Below the pieces are notes generated by a model that was not told where the DNA came from, searched no databases, and saw only the letters and a program-made list of their open reading frames with translations. A stretch of 64,000 nt of DNA from Icerya purchasi (lineage: Eukaryota > Arthropoda > Insecta > Hemiptera > Monophlebidae): positions 511,644,815-511,708,814 of the forward strand of contig CM077115.1 of NCBI GenBank assembly GCA_039619475.1. Reading direction: 5' to 3'. A program made the translations under genes and the position numbers. Of this stretch, positions 35,445 through 45,757 are shown in pieces; position 1 is the stretch's first letter; each line of letters opens with the position of its first letter.

Positions 35445-36931
35445 TTAATAATTAAATCAGCTAGCCAAATTCTTCAGAATAACGACGTCAAAAAATTTAA
35501 TTAAAAAACACTAATACACATTAATAATAAAATAAATTCAGTCAAAGCTCGTCTAGGACGTGAGGTATTTTTTTGATTTTGAAGTTTGAGATGAGTACAG
35601 ATAGACGTGAGGTGAGAAAGGCTTAGTATGAGGATTTGTTCTGTTTTGTTTTGTTTTAGAAAGGCTTAGTATGAAGATTTGGTTTGTTTTGCTTTGGTGT
35701 GCTATGTTCTGTTCTGTTTTGCTTTGGCGTGCTATGTTCTGTTCTGTTTTGCTTTGGCGTGCTATGTTCTGTTCTGTTCTGTTTTGCTTGGTTGGATTTT
35801 ATATTTTGGTGCGCTTTTTTAAAGGTTTTGTTGCGATGTTTTGCCGACCTGGAGTGCTCTGAGATCTGTGTTTATTTTGAATGTAAGGATTAGTTGTCAG
35901 TTTGCTGCCAATTGTGCGGAGAGTTTTGTTTTTGTTTACATTTGGTATTGATAAGGCAGAAGGTATACGATGTGCGAGAAAGAGCTCGACTTATGTGTGT
36001 ACTCGCTCAAAATTTTATTTCAAATTATTTTATTTTTATTTTTTTTTTATATTTTCATCTGGGCGAAATGCTTCGGATTTCGGGTTTTGCAGTTTTTCCC
36101 GTTTAAAAAACTTGTTTTGTTTTTGTTTACCTCTACATTCATACTTACCACTCTGGTCTATAACCTCTCGCGTTTATGTGAGGTGTAGATGAGGATATAT
36201 TATACTTCCGATTTACGAAATTATGCATTATTATGTTCACGTCATGTTATGTTTTTTTTCTTTTTCTTTTTCTTATGTATTCTGTTTAGGGTAATCCCTT
36301 TTATTTCTTTTATATATTTTTATACATATTTGATCCAACTTAGTATGCTGGATTTATCTTTTTTGACCATATTTTGGTTTTGGTCACCTACATTTACATT
36401 TTTTTTTTGTTTAGGGAAACTATTGCGATATTTTTTTTTAGTTTTCTTGGTTCTCGCAATAACCTTTTTATTTTATATATGTTATTTTTTTTTTTTTTGT
36501 TTGTTTTGTCGGTCGGCGTTACTTTGTGGGCGTCGTCGTGGCTTCTTGGCTTCGCGGTTGTTTAACTCTTAATTTTTCTTCTTTTTCTTTCCTTACCCTC
36601 TTTTCGCTTTCCTTCCCAGTCACTCTCTCATCCGCAGATTTCTCCTTTTGCCACTTTGGGTCGAATTTTCTAGTTGTTGGTAGACATCGGTAACTAGAGT
36701 TACCATACTAGGATTAGTTACTCACGGCGAGGTGTTATCAATTCTTTGTGTTCCACTTAATTTTTCTTAGGAATCCCTTATCATTTCCTTTTCTACAAGC
36801 ATCGATTGTCTCGATAACCGAGAGATTTAGACGTGTTACACTGCGTTCTTTTATTATTCCTATCGTATAATAATTATTAGTTCGATTGTTTATCGTCGTT
36901 TTCTCGTTCGGCGCCGGGATCTCGCCGGGTA
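35445..36931 (+). other. T-rich non-coding internal region with 30-bp tandem repeat
   Basis: Three copies of the 30-bp unit gctttgg(t/c)gtgctatgttct... lie at 35691-35790. Because 30 is a multiple of three, several frames stay open across it, but none has a domain. The rest is T-rich on the plus strand (36000-36500) and then more balanced from 36590. The Jockey 5' UTR must begin somewhere in 36500-36931, but I cannot place the junction. Confidence 0.6.
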
Positions 36932-38248
36932 ATGTTAAGTTCGAATGGTCCGGGTTTACCCGCCCAAGCGATAAATAACGAACGCTCAGATCTTTCGACC
37001 AGTACCACTAACACCAGTAACCAACTCTCATCGCTAAATGCCGGTAAGATCAATTCAATTATTACTACTAACATGCTTGTTCCATCATTTAACAAAAATG
37101 ATACTAACAATGACAACGTTATAACTCTACGCAATGTAGACAAGGCCAACAATACCTGGCAGTTAGTTAGACGAAAACGTCCTTCTCCTTCCTCGCCGCC
37201 GCATACATCGAGTGAATTTAAACGCTCAACGGCTCCGAAGCTAAAAACCAGAAATCGGTATCAACCGTTTATGTACTTAAACGATGACGACAACCACGAA
37301 AACACAGACGGAGATAATGAAATAGCAGATGCAAACGCGATGCCACTCGATAACCAGACATCGAACAACGCTGATGGTAACAATAAACAGAAACGAAACT
37401 CATCGCCACCGACTAACAAATTTACGACGCCTCCGCCGATTTTAGTAAAAGACGTTAAAAATTATACAGCATTCACCAAGTTTTTAATAACATTGAAATC
37501 AACAAACACCGGTATTACTATAAAACCAAGCTCGCCAGCTTGTTATCGCGCACTGACAAAAGCCCTCCAACAAAATCAATACAAATTTTATACTTTTCAA
37601 CTGTCAGAAGATAGAGCTTTTCGTGTCATTTTAAAAAATCTTCATCATACAACTAGTTGTGAAGAAATCATGCAAGCATTACAAAATCTAGGTTTCTCTG
37701 TTCGTTCTGTATCCAACATAATAAGCAGAAGAACAAAATCTCCGCTACCGATGTTCTTTGTAGATCTCAACAAATCTTCAAAAAATTCAGAAATTTTTAA
37801 ATTAAAACATTTATTACATACAGTCGTAATAATTGAAGAACCGCGGGTAACTAGGCAATTACTCCAGTGCATGCGTTGTCAAAATTTTGGACACACGAAA
37901 ACTTATTGTAATCTTCCACCTCGATGTGTGAAATGCAGCGGTAAACACCTAACCGCTGACTGTGCTAAAACATCCGAAGAAAAACCGATATGTCTTTTCT
38001 GTCGTGGTGAACACCCTGCCAACTATAAAGGATGTGAATATTACCAACAAGAATATGGTAAAAAATTTAAACAGAGTGCAATAAGTAGAACTTTCGAAGC
38101 TTCATCATTTAATTTGGCGGACACCAGCACGTTTCCACCCATCCATAAGCAATTACCATCAACTTCGTACTCCAATGCTGCTAAAAAATATACCTGGTCT
38201 TTTCCTCCGTCTGCATCATCAGTAGTATACAATAACAATGCTCCATAA
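36932..38248 (+). CDS. Jockey-clade LINE ORF1 (nucleic-acid-binding Gag-like protein)
   Basis: A 438-residue protein. Residues 1-170 are Asn/Ser/Pro-rich and disordered. About 175-300 fit the PRE_C2HC domain of Jockey-type ORF1 proteins (core YKFYTFQLSEDRAFRVILKN). Three zinc knuckles follow at C313-C316-H321-C326, C332-C335-H339-C344 and C354-C357-H361-C368. Such proteins coat LINE RNA and act as chaperones in the ribonucleoprotein. The TAA at 38246-38248 looks premature: the same frame stays open for 38 more codons to a TGA at 38363-38365 that overlaps the ORF2 start as ATGA. So ORF1 probably lost its last 38 residues by one nonsense change. Confidence 0.93.
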   Translation: MLSSNGPGLPAQAINNERSDLSTSTTNTSNQLSSLNAGKINSIITTNMLVPSFNKNDTNNDNVITLRNVDKANNTWQLVRRKRPSPSSPPHTSSEFKRSTAPKLKTRNRYQPFMYLNDDDNHENTDGDNEIADANAMPLDNQTSNNADGNNKQKRNSSPPTNKFTTPPPILVKDVKNYTAFTKFLITLKSTNTGITIKPSSPACYRALTKALQQNQYKFYTFQLSEDRAFRVILKNLHHTTSCEEIMQALQNLGFSVRSVSNIISRRTKSPLPMFFVDLNKSSKNSEIFKLKHLLHTVVIIEEPRVTRQLLQCMRCQNFGHTKTYCNLPPRCVKCSGKHLTADCAKTSEEKPICLFCRGEHPANYKGCEYYQQEYGKKFKQSAISRTFEASSFNLADTSTFPPIHKQLPSTSYSNAAKKYTWSFPPSASSVVYNNNAP

Positions 38249-38361
38249 CATACAACCGAACAAAAAGGAATTAACGAAACATTAACTTCCTTTCTTAATG
38301 AATTTCGAAATTTATTATCACCATTAATATCCATGTTAACCAAACTTATGGACAAATTATT

Positions 38362-40752
38362 ATGAATTTGAGCCCTATAAGTACAAATTCATTAACAGTA
38401 GTATTATGGAATGCTAATGGGATTCAACAGAAGAAACATGAACTACAGTACTTCTTACAGACCAAAAGAATCGATATTGCCCTACTAATGGAAACTCATG
38501 TCGTTCATCCAGCGAGCCTTGAGTTACTAAATTACAGATGCTATCATGGAACACACCCTTCTGGTACAGCAATGGGAGGTGTTGCTGTACTCGTCAAAAA
38601 GAGCATTGACCATCATCTACACTTCGTTCGCCGAACAGAGGCCTACCAAGCTGTTGCAATTAAAATAAAAACGACTTTTAATGAAACAGTAACTGTCACA
38701 TCGGTTTATTGCCACCCAAGGTATTACATACCGAATCAGGAACTCACGGAACTATTTCATCGCCAAGGCAGCAAATTCATTTGTGGAGGTGACTACAACA
38801 CAAAACATCCTCACTGGGGATCAAGAGTTCCAAATAAACGTGGAGCGCAACTCTTCCAGCTGAATAGAGGGCTGCGCCTCGATGTTGTTTCACCATTTAC
38901 ACCTACCTACTGGCCAAAGCATACCAACCGACTGCCAGATGTGCTAGACTTTTATTTCAATAAAGGATTAAATAATCTACACAACAACTGCTGTACAATC
39001 GCAGACTTGTCATCTGATCACGTACCGGTCTTACAAGTCCTAGACACAATTCCGCTACATACAAAACTAGACAGTCGATTAACAAATAAATCTACTGATT
39101 GGAACAAATTTGAGAATATAATAGATAACCAAGTGAACTTAAATGTAAAACTAAAATCACAGCACGATATTGATACTGCCGTTAATTATCTAACCGATAT
39201 AATACAGGATTGCGCTAAGCAATCAACACGACCTGCAAAGTCCAGTGTTAACACTAGCAGTATATTGCCCATTGAAATACGTGAGCTAATTGCCAAAAGA
39301 AGAAAAGCGCGCAAAAAATGGCAACATAATAGATACCCATCAAATTACCAAACATACCGGGAATTTTGCAGCCAACTAATGAAAACCATAGCACACTACA
39401 AAAATGAGCGTTATACTCATTACCTTTCCACCCTAACTAATGCCGATGGCTCAATCTGGAAAGCAGCGAAAGTACTAACAAAGAAATGTGTCCCATCTTA
39501 TCATATTAAAAAAACAAATACAATGTGGGCCAGAACAGATGACGAAAAGGTTAATACTTTTGCCGACTATCTCGAAAATATATTTCAACCTCCTCCTATG
39601 GAAAATCCACAACACACGCAGGAAGTTATACAGTGTAACAATAACGTCATGCAGTATTGTCAAAATTACACATATATTACACCAAATCAGCTTCGTACGT
39701 GCATCAAAAGTTTGCGAAATAATAAAGCTCCGGGAGAAGATGGAATAACAAATGATATCTTGAAGCATCTACCAAAAAGAGGATCTTTACTACTTTTATA
39801 TATATACAATTCTATGCTCCGGCTATCGTACTTTCCGACTAGATGGAAAAAATCGGTAACTATACTTATCCATAAACCTGGGAAGCCAGTTACAGATGTC
39901 TCATCCTATAGACCGATAAGTTTACTGGATACATTTGGAAAAGTGTTCGAAAAATTAATTCAACCACTTCTTTTTAATATGGCGAATGCCTATCTTCCAA
40001 ATCATCAGTTCGGGTTCAGACCAAAGCATTCAGCTATTCATCAATGTCACAGGCTCGTTGATGCAATTGAGTCAGTCTTACAGCGTGGAATGTATTGCTC
40101 GGCAGTGTTCCTTGATGTAGCCAAAGCATTTGATCGTGTTTGGCACGACGGTTTGCTATACAAAGCCCAGAAGATTTTCCCGATTGAAATATATCATCTG
40201 CTGAGGTCTTATTTAAGCGGTAGATCATTTCAAATAAAAATAAATGGCGTCTTGTCCAGCGAGCGTCAGATATTAGCATCGGTACCTCAAGGGAGCGTTC
40301 TTGGCCCGCTTCTCTATAACATCTATACAGCTGACCTACCGACTACAATGTTTACATTACAAGCTTCATTTGCGGATGACATTGCTATACTAGCTGCGCA
40401 CGAAGATCGTCATGAAGCTTCAAGGTACATTCAACGTCATTTATCGTTAGTACAAAATTGGGCTCTCAACTGGAGAATCGAAATTAATGAACAAAAATCT
40501 TCTAATATCACGTTCACAAATAATCAAGAAACATGTCCTCCAGTTACTTATAACAGCTGTAAAATACCGCAGATACAATCAGTTAAATATTTGGGATTAA
40601 CCTTCGACAAACGCTTAGTATGGAATCTGCATGTAATTAATACAAAGAAAAAATTGAAGTCGCTACTGAGACAATTATATCCACTAATAGGAAGAAAATC
40701 CAAACTCAGTCTGAACAATAAAATGTTATTGTATAACACCATCATCGAGTAG
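38362..40752 (+). CDS. Jockey-clade LINE ORF2: endonuclease-reverse transcriptase, C-terminally truncated
   Basis: A 796-residue protein. The APE-type endonuclease (about residues 10-230) has N18, E44, GGDYN at 142-146 and SSDH at 217-220, covering the expected catalytic residues. The reverse transcriptase (about 440-740) has NNKAPGEDGI at 453, motif A FLDVAKAFD with D585, motif B SVPQGSVLGP at 640-649 and motif C FADD at 670-673. The intact catalytic sets suggest recent activity. The frame stops right after LLYNTIIE. Relatives continue with a (R/K)P-x-W-x-YGIQLWG block and ~100 further residues, as the fragment at 11494-12505 shows. Weak homology goes on to about 40784 and then ends at a T-rich tract. 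Start ATG overlaps the ORF1-frame TGA. Confidence 0.95.
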   Translation: MNLSPISTNSLTVVLWNANGIQQKKHELQYFLQTKRIDIALLMETHVVHPASLELLNYRCYHGTHPSGTAMGGVAVLVKKSIDHHLHFVRRTEAYQAVAIKIKTTFNETVTVTSVYCHPRYYIPNQELTELFHRQGSKFICGGDYNTKHPHWGSRVPNKRGAQLFQLNRGLRLDVVSPFTPTYWPKHTNRLPDVLDFYFNKGLNNLHNNCCTIADLSSDHVPVLQVLDTIPLHTKLDSRLTNKSTDWNKFENIIDNQVNLNVKLKSQHDIDTAVNYLTDIIQDCAKQSTRPAKSSVNTSSILPIEIRELIAKRRKARKKWQHNRYPSNYQTYREFCSQLMKTIAHYKNERYTHYLSTLTNADGSIWKAAKVLTKKCVPSYHIKKTNTMWARTDDEKVNTFADYLENIFQPPPMENPQHTQEVIQCNNNVMQYCQNYTYITPNQLRTCIKSLRNNKAPGEDGITNDILKHLPKRGSLLLLYIYNSMLRLSYFPTRWKKSVTILIHKPGKPVTDVSSYRPISLLDTFGKVFEKLIQPLLFNMANAYLPNHQFGFRPKHSAIHQCHRLVDAIESVLQRGMYCSAVFLDVAKAFDRVWHDGLLYKAQKIFPIEIYHLLRSYLSGRSFQIKINGVLSSERQILASVPQGSVLGPLLYNIYTADLPTTMFTLQASFADDIAILAAHEDRHEASRYIQRHLSLVQNWALNWRIEINEQKSSNITFTNNQETCPPVTYNSCKIPQIQSVKYLGLTFDKRLVWNLHVINTKKKLKSLLRQLYPLIGRKSKLSLNNKMLLYNTIIE

Positions 40753-42065
40753 AAAATGGATACCTGGTACTCTAGCGGGATCTGTATTTTTTTCATTTTT
40801 TTTTTATTCCCCTTCCAACGTGCGAGTTTTTCGGTGTAATGGACGACAACATAAAACGTATGCGGCCACGACATTGGATTTAAGCCTCGATAAAACACGC
40901 GGAAAAGATTTTGGCTTTGCCAAAAACAAATAATACAACTTCGGTATAGCCAATTGTGCTACCGAGAATAATAAGCATCACGACGCTACGCCCGCCAAGG
41001 GTGCCGGGAAGTATGGTAATATGTTAAAGTCACTCGGCTGAGATTTCTGTCTGTGATCGCGATCTAATAATGATAAATTTTGTTTTTTTTTAGTGTTGTT
41101 CATATCCTACTAATTTGTTATCGATTGCTGTTTCTTTATCTTGCATTTTTCCATTCCTTGTTTAAATAATTTCTCTCTTTTCCGAGTTTAATAACATTTT
41201 TTTATAAAAACATGTGACGCCGGAAAGTATATAGAATTTCGGTGTCGTGCCGGCGGTCGCTATTCTCCACACTTTCATATTCCTTTTCGATTCTCTGTTT
41301 ACGTTTTATTATCCTGGAGTCAAGTGTGCGCGGTGGTGTTCCGCAGAGTCGACGATCACAAGCGAACCTTTTATATATATTTTTTTTGTTTGTCGTTTAT
41401 AATCGGCATTTTTGCTATTTTGTTTATTATTTTGTTTTTTTTATACGGGTTGCGATCCAGTTTCGGATCGATATTATTAACATTGGTATTTTTTTATTTT
41501 TATCTCTATATTTCGTTTATGGTATCATTCGATGTTATCATGGTAGGGTAGTTTATAACCAATTGAGTTATATGTTTTTTTTTAACATGTGTTTAACCAC
41601 TTTATAGATATGCTTTTAATTTTTTAAATTTCTTCGTCATTTCGAATGTGATTATTCGACATCTGGTCGATATATTTTTTACACAATCAGTAGAGTGTCG
41701 CCTCAAACATTTTACATTTTTTTTTTTATTTTCTGATACGATCATTTAATACGCCAATTCCGTTTATATTGCCACTGGGACAGTGTGTGAGTGTAATTGT
41801 GCGATTCTCCGGGCTTACGCACACGTGTTTGTAAGTTCCGGAGGTCGGAGCGTGAATGAATAACGTGTACACCAGGCCCCTTCAAATTAAACCTAAAATC
41901 ATAATTTCTTAAATTTTTCTAAATTTTTTTTATTTTTTTTTTATTTTTTCTATATTTCCCCGCGAGTTTCAATGGTCTGGTTAAGTGTAATTCCAGTCGT
42001 CTATCCTCATACATTTTTTTTTTAATCCTGTTGAGTGTTCCTGTTCTACTCTTCATATTCCTGTA
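40753..42065 (+). other. T-rich non-coding internal region
   Basis: After a ~30-bp patch that still resembles Jockey coding DNA (tggatacctggtactctagcgggatctg), the sequence becomes T-rich with many T runs. The frame at 41242-41607 and its overlapping neighbour are T-rich chance openings. The missing Jockey C-terminus and 3' UTR are not present. Confidence 0.6.
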
Positions 42066-42327
42066 ATATTCGGTGACAAGTGCCGTAGAAGGCTTGTAAG
42101 GCAGCTCCGGAGCCTAAGGAATCCGAAGACCGGTGTAACGCCCGGTTCACCGTTGGCTCCCAATCAAAAGGGATGATCGTTGCGAGTTAGATGTGATATT
42201 CGGTGACAAGCGCCGTAGAAGGCTTGTAAGGCAGCTCCGGAGCCTAAGGAATCCGAAGACCGGTGTGATGTCCGGTTTACAGGTGGCTCCCCAATCAAGA
42301 GGGATGTTCGTTGCGAGCATAGATGTG
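42066..42327 (+). repeat. 130-bp tandem duplication in the LTR element interior
   Basis: Two copies start at atattcggtgacaag (42066 and 42196). They contain a GC-rich stretch with the stem GGCTCCGGAGC-like ggcagctccggagcc, then gaatccgaagaccggtgt, and end near gttgcgag. They differ by about a dozen bases. The position between the coding part and the right LTR would suit a packaging, export or enhancer-like signal, but function is unknown. Confidence 0.9.
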
Positions 42328-43435
42328 CTGAGTAGGGGGCCCCACCGTTTTTTTTGAGGGTTCCTCTAGGTAAGCCAAGTTCATGTCCCTCGAGCGGTCC
42401 GATCGGTCATGATGTTATGCAGAAGGTTGGAATATGTTGGATGTTCGTGACGCCGAGGGAACATTCATTGCGTCCCATGAAAGAAGATGGTGATCGCACT
42501 CAGGGGGTGTCTATTTACGGGGGTCCCAGTCAAGTCCATCATTAGGTTGGGTAGGCCAGGTAGGAGGGAAAGGATCCGTGTGGGGCGTCGCTGTGGTACA
42601 CTGCCAGAAAGATGCCGGGTGGCCCAGTTCGTACGTTCCCGGGCCATGTTTTTATCAGGGGGCGTCGTTGGGGGTTTAAATTTCCACTGCATAGGCCAAT
42701 GGGGGTTTTTGTGTTGTGCGTGACTGAGTGCCACTTTTCGGCCTATGTGGCAACTTTTATTTGTTGTTTTATTTTGAGTAGCGTCACTTTATGGGCAATG
42801 TGCCAATGTTTTGTTATTTGATTTCGAGTAGCGCTGCTTTTCGGGCCATGTGCCAAATTTTTTTATTTGTCGTTTTTGCTTCAAGTGGCTCAGTCGCGCG
42901 TATTTTGTGTCAGGGGGTGTCTGGGTATTTTTTTTTAAATTTTTTTTTATTACTTGTCCAAATGGAGTACCGGTCTTGTCTGCCGGGCCTCTCCCTCTTT
43001 GATAGGAAAACTATTTTTTTTTTTTGTGTTCCTCAGTTATTCCCATATTCCTCAAAGGCTATGAACTCGTGTGAAAACTTTTTTTTTGTTTTTCTTAAAA
43101 TTTTTCCAACCCCTATCTTAATTTCTTCAACCCTTATTTTTTGCATTTTGCAACCCTTATATATTTTTTTCAACCCTTACTTTTTTACTACCCTTAATAA
43201 ATTTATTATTCGAAATTTTTTTTTTTTTGTTTATCTTACCCTGATTGGATTTTGTCTCAGTGGTATACCCATAATTTAATAATGTGTAACGTGCGGTGTA
43301 TATGAGTGGGTTAGATGGTGGAGATCTGTTCGGGACTCTGTAGCTCGGCAATGGGTGGTCCGAATTTTGTCGCTCTTGGGTCAGCTGAGTTCTCATCCAA
43401 AACTTCTGTTTTGGATGAAAATAAGGGTGGGGCAG
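42328..43435 (+). other. Non-coding 3' interior with ~53-bp repeats, hairpin and polypurine tract
   Basis: Three degenerate ~53-bp copies (about 42731, 42785 and 42837) share gggc(c/a)atgtgccaa and a gagtagcg(t/c) phrase. T-rich sequence follows. Near the right LTR a 24-base hairpin (43394-43417, stem CATCCAAAAC / GTTTTGGATG) precedes the purine-rich aaaataagggtggggcag (43418-43435). That tract abuts the LTR and is the likely plus-strand primer. Confidence 0.78.
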
Positions 43436-44702
43436 TGTGACGGATTCGGCCGCCATGACTTTCGATATTTTTCACGCTGTACCGAATTAAAAAATGATAA
43501 TGATTACTTCTTTTCCAAATTCCAAATTCCTCATTTCTCCGCATTTTTGACAGTTTCTCAGGCTTCCGATTTCTATTTCTCCGGTTTCTTCGGGCAGCGT
43601 GCAAACTGAGCATTCTCCGACCGTAATGCTAGATCGACAAATTTCGTGGGAATTGCCAATGTGCACGGCGCCAATTTGGCGATCCGTGCATATGTGTGTG
43701 TTTATTATATGAGGGTGGTTCGTCCGATGTTTGTCCGATCTGGCGTTGTGTGCGTCGGAGATGCGATTCGAGCTACGTCGAGGCGTGAGAAGTTTTTTCT
43801 TAGAACCCGAAAAAACCGACGCAGGGTACCCGCCGTTCCACCGATTTTGAGAATGTTCTAGAAAAATCGGTGGCGTATTCATTTTTATATATATATATTT
43901 TTATTATTAGGCAAAATGGCCGTTCAAAAAGAACGTTGTCGAATTCTCTGTGAATTCGAGCGATCAGTTCTCGCTTGCTGCTCGTCGCAGGCAGATCTCG
44001 ACTGCTTTGGCCCGTGGGCACTTTCGTTTTTTTTTCATTGCTACGCGCCGTTAAGGCAATTTTTTACTATAATTTGAGTCTTCGCTTCCTCGTGGTCGCG
44101 ATTAGATCTCAACTGCTTTGGCCGGGAGGCATTTTCGATTTTTTTTACTGTTTTGGCCGGGAGGCAAAGTTTCGTTTTTCTTTTCATTGCTACGCGCCGT
44201 TAAGGCAATTTTTTACTTTTTTCACTGCTTTGGCCGCTAGAGGCAAATTATACCGATTCGAATATTCGTTGGCGTATTTCTTTGGTGACAGTTTATATAT
44301 GTTTTTTTTTAATATAATTCGAATTACTCGTCTTACGAAGAATTTTTGTTATTTAGTTGCAAGGACACGTTTTCGTGACATCTCTGCCGCGGAGACCTTT
44401 CTTTTTTCGTTTAGACCCTAGGAAAGCCTAAAGCTCTGCTCAAACGAGCTAACGGTTATGTTACACCTGAAGTAACGTTGGCGCCCGGAACTGTTATTTT
44501 CGATTATCTTTTTTTTTTTTTACATTTTCTTTTAATATCATCGAAGAAAGGGGTCAGTTACAAATGTCGCCCAAGAACAGGGAAATATCGAATTAGTCAC
44601 AAATGTCACCTAAGAACAGGGACCAGTGAAGAGAGTTAATTCTTATCAAATGGCGTCCGGAACAGGGACAAAAATTTAAGTTCAAAGAACGAATCAGTAA
44701 CA
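43436..44702 (+). repeat. 3' LTR (1267 bp)
   Basis: Near-identical partner of the 5' LTR with the same TG...CA ends and the same ladder of primer-site-like copies. It is followed by atat and then by the resumed hAT sequence. No primer site follows it, as expected for a 3' LTR. Confidence 0.95.
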
Positions 44703-45757
44703 ATATCCATAGCATTAGTACTTACAGTTGGCGCTGGTGCTATTGCTGTAGATTCTGTCGAAGACATTGATCTGCACAGCCTACTGCATATTTTGTACCT
44801 GTTTCGTGTTGTAAATCATGTTGACGCTGAGGCTGAGTATCCCCGTATCTAAATGTAATTTTTTATCAACAGAGATGTACCACTATTGTAGGTATCAATG
44901 GCTTTCTTTGGTTAGAAAAAATGATCCAAGATACCTTTACCTTTAGTTTTTCGGTTCACGCTTTATATCACATTCGAAAAAAACGAAAAAATTAAACAAT
45001 TCGCCGTAGGTAACATAACCGACCACACTGGAAAAGAGTTGATGATGCAACATCGACGTGATAAATTCAAAATTGAACCCCGATGAAAGTTATGCAGGTT
45101 CATCGCGACAGAAGCTAAAGTATGACAGAGAAGAATATGCCCTTTTTGCGTTTCATACGGCATGAATACCCGAGCAGAAATGTATCCCATCAGATAACAA
45201 ATTAAGAAAACATCGGAATTCGAATGAAACGTTCTCGTCACTTTTTCTATGTACATAGCTATTTAGCATATTTTTCTTTTTCTAGCAGATCGACTGACCA
45301 TCATATTTTTCTATTTACTCACCACTTTACTCTGTTGCAATTTAGTACTACATGCGCAATCCATGCAGCTCCGGGCTTCTCTAAGCAATTGATATGACGT
45401 AATTTAACCCATCACTGGTAATTGTGCGTTGACAAACAGCGCAAACTAGTGTTAGTGTTGAGTGTAAAATGTCAGATCCATTTGGATCCGCTGGATACTA
45501 TCCGGGATGTAGTTCCCGAACCTGTGATTCAGTTCCGGATCCGTATCCGAAGAAATATCGAACTTACCCATCACTACTACATACAGTCCAACGAAGCAAC
45601 GTAAAACAAAATATTATTTTACATTTCTACATCGAATTCATTTCTTTTTTCTGTACTATCCAGCTTTTTTACGCTACAAAATTAATTTTGAAAAAAATTT
45701 CCGAGATTTTTTGGCGGGAGCAATGGCCCCGTGGCATCCCCCTTGAGTGCGCCGCTG
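44703..45757 (-). pseudogene. hAT 5' part: transposase N-terminus and upstream region
   Basis: Read leftward, 44780-44707 gives MSSTESTAIAPAPTVSTNAM, which abuts the LTR element and continues beyond it at 32343 into LTDQEKF, so it is the split N-terminus of the hAT transposase. About 45690-45757 is the hAT terminus shared with the MITEs (ttttttggcgggagcaatgg and ccccttgagtgcgcc). The 45469-45954 frame on the plus strand runs through this terminus and is not a gene. The rest (44800-45680) is presumed hAT 5' non-coding sequence. Confidence 0.7.

Larger units (their letters stand above)
32344..44702 (+). mobile_element. LTR retrotransposon carrying Jockey LINE ORFs (12.36 kb)
   Basis: Two direct repeats (32344-33612 and 43436-44702) begin TGTGACGG and end AGTAACA. 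A perfect tRNA-Lys-type primer site sits two bases after the left LTR and a purine-rich tract ends directly at the right LTR. The flanks are ATAT on both sides (32340-32343, 44703-44706), and the insertion splits the hAT transposase gene, which confirms the ends. The internal 9.8 kb encodes a coiled-coil protein, then Jockey ORF1 and partial ORF2, then 2.7 kb of T-rich non-coding DNA. No LTR-type protease, reverse transcriptase, RNase H or integrase is visible, so it would need enzymes supplied in trans. Confidence 0.93.
29868..45757 (-). mobile_element. hAT transposon (family A parent), split by an LTR element
   Basis: The left terminus CAAAGACGCACTTACG and the right terminus (complement CAGCGGCGCACTCAAGG) are flanked by 8-bp duplications ccggtgtg (29860-29867) and ccggtgcg (45758-45765), seven of eight identical. 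Subtracting the LTR element and its duplication leaves about 3.5 kb, a usual size for a complete hAT. It carries a minus-strand transposase pseudogene of the TTF-zinc-finger/DUF4371 type. Its terminal ~350 bp and ~50 bp match the MITEs at 6409-6841 and 52873-53311, so it represents the family's longer, once self-sufficient form. Confidence 0.88.

Noticed and set aside
36189..36572. Phe-rich membrane-like protein frames
   Set aside because: They come from T-rich DNA; hydrophobicity follows from TTT/TTC runs and no family is recognisable.
42060..42330. Possible CRISPR array or satellite
   Set aside because: Only two 130-bp copies with no spacer structure, inside a retroelement.
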